Below, piece after piece: positions 21,208-23,018 of a stretch of 23,018 nucleotides of DNA. The notes beneath the pieces were generated by a model. The model saw only the letters and a list, made by a program, of their open reading frames with translations, searched no databases and was not told the origin of the DNA. Origin of the DNA: JAULZV01 sp964401885. Lineage in GTDB: Bacteria > Patescibacteriota > Minisyncoccia > Phycocordibacterales > JAACPR01. The DNA is taken from NCBI GenBank assembly GCA_964401885.1, contig CAYOAC010000009.1:1-23018 (forward strand). Reading direction: 5' to 3'. Position 1 is the stretch's first letter. Each line of letters begins with the position of its first letter. The position numbers were made by a program, and so were the translations under genes.

Positions 21208-21390
21208 TTATTTTGTTGTTGTAAGAAGAGTTAAAATTTGAGCAATTTCTCTTTTTGTAGTTTTTGCATTAGCTGTTTTTTTTGATCTACTTCCAGACAT
21301 TGAAAAACGAGCAACTAAAAGACTTTCTCTTTTTTCTTTAAGAGCTTTTTGTAAATCTTCTGTATTCATTTTTTTAAAATCTGTACTCAT
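21208..21390 (-). CDS. rpmC: Ribosomal protein uL29
   Basis: A 60-aa two-helix protein (MNTEDLQKALKEKRESLLVARF and KTTKREIAQILTLL) at the tunnel exit, where it helps dock the signal recognition particle and trigger factor in other bacteria. Confidence 0.92.
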   Translation of the reverse strand: MSTDFKKMNTEDLQKALKEKRESLLVARFSMSGSRSKKTANAKTTKREIAQILTLLTTTK

Positions 21391-21420
21391 GATGTTTGGT
21401 TGTTATACTTTACACAAAAA

Positions 21421-21843
21421 TTAATCTCGTGCAACTATTTTTGTCTTTACAGGAAGCTTTGTACCCGCTTTTCGAAGTGCCTCTCTAGCCATATCTTGTG
21501 GAACTCCGTCAACTTCAAAAATAATTCTTCCAGGAAACACTTCACAAACAAAGTGTTGAGGATCTCCTTTTCCCTTACCCATCTTTACTTCAGCTGGTTT
21601 TTTGGTTACGGGTCTGTCAGGGAAAATTCGAATCCACATTCGGCCAGTTTTACCAAGATGTCTTGACATTGCTCGTCTAGCAGCTTCTATTTGATTTGAA
21701 GCAATTCTATTATAAGTAGTTGCTTTAAGACCAAATTCACCAAAAGATACGGTTGCCCCTTTTTCTTTTGACTTAACCATCTTATCTGGATGAATTCGTC
21801 GAGTTTGCCATTTTCTATGTTTTACTTTCTTTGGAATTAACAT
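21421..21843 (-). CDS. rplP: Ribosomal protein uL16
   Basis: A 140-aa protein near the peptidyl-transferase centre: MLIPKKVKHRKWQTRR, GEFGLKATTYNRI, RMWIRIFPDRPVTKKPAEVKMGKGKG and GRIIFEVDGV. It lies seven bases after rpsC with a weak AAAGG before its start. Confidence 0.96.
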   Translation of the reverse strand: MLIPKKVKHRKWQTRRIHPDKMVKSKEKGATVSFGEFGLKATTYNRIASNQIEAARRAMSRHLGKTGRMWIRIFPDRPVTKKPAEVKMGKGKGDPQHFVCEVFPGRIIFEVDGVPQDMAREALRKAGTKLPVKTKIVARD

Positions 21844-21849
21844 AAGCCT

Positions 21850-22509
21850 TTATTTATTAAAAATCTCACCTCTATAAATCCACACTTTTATACCCAAATC
21901 TCCTTGTGGGATAGTTGCTCGAATTCTTGCAAAATCAATATCTGCTCTAAGTGTTTGAAGAGGAATTTGACCTTTTTTAAGTTCTTCTGTTCGAGCCATA
22001 TCTGCACCGTTTAGACGACCACCAATTCTTATTCTTACTCCTTTAACGTCTCTGTTAGCCATTACTTTTTCTACTGTTTGTTTTAGAACCCGTCTAAAAG
22101 GCATTCTTTTTTGAAGTGCATCTCGAACCATGAGACCCACTAATTTTGCATTACTTTCAGGAGATCTGATTTCATCTACTTCTATTTTTGTTTCTATATC
22201 TTGATTAAAAATCTTATTCTTAATCATGAAAGATTTTAATTCTTTTCGAAGTTTATCCATACCTTCGCCATTTCGACCAATAATCATACCTGGTCGTGAA
22301 GTTCTGATAACAATTCGAATTATATTTTTTGATCTTTCAATTTCAATATCTGCCACAAAAAATTCCATTAATTTCTTTTCTAGATATTGTCTCATTAATA
22401 CATCCCCTTTTAAGAATTCTCGGTATTTTTTATCAACACCAAACCATCGTGACTTCCAGTCTCGTAGTATTCCTAATCTATGTGCGTATGGGTGTACTGT
22501 GTGTGACAT
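21850..22509 (-). CDS. rpsC: Ribosomal protein uS3
   Basis: A 219-aa small-subunit protein with an N-terminal part (YAHRLGILRDWKSRWF) and a KH domain holding the loop IGRNGEGMDKLRKEL; the C-terminal domain includes GVRIRIGGRLNGADMAR and GIKVWIYRGEIFNK. It lies four bases after rplV. Confidence 0.96.
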   Translation of the reverse strand: MSHTVHPYAHRLGILRDWKSRWFGVDKKYREFLKGDVLMRQYLEKKLMEFFVADIEIERSKNIIRIVIRTSRPGMIIGRNGEGMDKLRKELKSFMIKNKIFNQDIETKIEVDEIRSPESNAKLVGLMVRDALQKRMPFRRVLKQTVEKVMANRDVKGVRIRIGGRLNGADMARTEELKKGQIPLQTLRADIDFARIRATIPQGDLGIKVWIYRGEIFNK

Positions 22510-22513
22510 ATTA

Positions 22514-22954
22514 TTATTCTGATTTCTTAATTATTTTTTTTGTAACTTTTTTAGTTGCTTTTGGTTTTTCATCTACAACTTCAACAGCCTTAGATTGTTT
22601 TGCTTTATATACCTCCTTTTTTGATGGCTTTCCTTCGCCAAGTACGATTTTAACGTGACTTGATCGTTTTTTGATAGCGTGAGCCATTCCTCTCCATTTT
22701 GGCATCCATCGATGTGCAACAATCCCCTTTTGTACGGAAATTTCTTTAACAACAAGAGTTTCTAGAGATTCTCCGTTTATTTTTGCATTAGCAATGGCAC
22801 TATCTAATAGTTTTTTGATAGGTAAAGCTGCTCTTTTTGGCATGAAATCCAAAACTGTTTGAGCTTCTTTGATTTTTTTACCTCTAACAATATCCGCAAC
22901 AAGTCGAACTTTTCGTGGAGATTGTCTATAATTTTTAAGAAATGCTGTTGCCAT
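22514..22954 (-). CDS. rplV: Ribosomal protein uL22 with Lys-rich tail
   Basis: A 146-aa protein lining the exit tunnel. The core ends around HVKIVLGEG; typical uL22 is about 110 aa, and the last 35 residues are a Lys/Val/Glu-rich extension (KATKKVTKKIIKKSE). Core motifs KNYRQSPRKVRLVADIVRGK and VQKGIVAHRWMPKWRG are intact. The tail is probably disordered and rRNA-binding (inference). Confidence 0.95.
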   Translation of the reverse strand: MATAFLKNYRQSPRKVRLVADIVRGKKIKEAQTVLDFMPKRAALPIKKLLDSAIANAKINGESLETLVVKEISVQKGIVAHRWMPKWRGMAHAIKKRSSHVKIVLGEGKPSKKEVYKAKQSKAVEVVDEKPKATKKVTKKIIKKSE

Positions 22955-22960
22955 GGATTA

Positions 22961-23018
22961 TTATTTTTTAGCTGCTGGTTTTGCTGTTGGTGCTGCTTTC
23001 GCTGCTTTTGCTGCAGTG
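22961..23018 (-). CDS. rpsS: C-terminal tail of uS19 (partial)
   Basis: Only the last 18 codons are in the window, reading TAAKAAKAAPTAKPAAKK before the TAA. It is assigned to rpsS because in the conserved S10 operon order rpsS directly precedes rplV, and its stop is six bases before the rplV start. The Ala/Lys repeat is not part of core uS19 and would be a C-terminal extension. The rest of the gene lies beyond the window end. Confidence 0.6.
   Translation of the reverse strand, partial: TAAKAAKAAPTAKPAAKK

Overview
The window reads as a chromosomal segment of an uncultivated Candidate Phyla Radiation (Patescibacteria) bacterium, most likely of the Parcubacteria type. The signs are AT-rich DNA, very compact genes, a ribosomal spc block without rpmD (uL30) between rpsE and rplO, a Clostridia-type GluRS, several orphan small membrane proteins, and almost no Shine-Dalgarno sequences. 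TGA is used as a stop (9511-9834 and 15107-15235), which argues against the recoded Gracilibacteria/SR1 lineages. This placement is inferred from gene content; no 16S gene is present.

Layout. Positions 1-5421 are an accessory zone: a CPBP-like membrane protein that has lost its catalytic glutamates, an orphan 224-aa protein with a structured leader, a stand-alone GAF protein, an NMN adenylyltransferase-like enzyme, a 59-aa membrane protein, a sugar-phosphate nucleotidyltransferase, a TrmB-like regulator and a divergent metallo-beta-lactamase-fold hydrolase, with a 17-bp palindrome between the last two. Positions 5478-8967 are on the minus strand: gltX, then rimK and a RimB-like aspartic protease, then a Thr/Ser/Asn-rich anchored protein. 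Positions 9016-9834 carry two tandem diverged paralogues of unknown function. Positions 9935-11007 are infC-rpmI-rplT. Positions 11055-12813 (minus) are a VanZ/DUF2238-like membrane protein overlapping a beta-CASP ribonuclease. Positions 12838-12993 (minus) hold a structured RNA with its own promoter and terminator that I cannot assign to a family. Positions 13055-15015 (minus) are adk-map-ndk. Positions 15325-23018 (minus) are the distal S10 and spc genes, from the tail of rpsS through rplV, rpsC, rplP, rpmC, rpsQ, rplN, rplX and rplE, then rpsN, rpsH, rplF, rplR, rpsE, rplO and secY.

The main regulatory theme is two ways of starting genes. At least seven genes have a -10 box (often extended, TGnTAnnnT) exactly 6 or 7 bases before the ATG, so their mRNAs should be leaderless. 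The structured RNA has the same -10 placed the same distance from the first base of its closing helix, which supports the inferred start-site rule. A second class consists of single genes, mostly on the plus strand, each with its own promoter, a short or structured leader and a strong terminator. One of these sits inside the spc operon between rplE and rpsN and splits it into two transcription units. Several annotated-looking upstream ATGs fall inside promoters or upstream genes, so starts were corrected for the orphan at 787, the GAF gene, adk, rplF, rpsH, the MBL gene and others.
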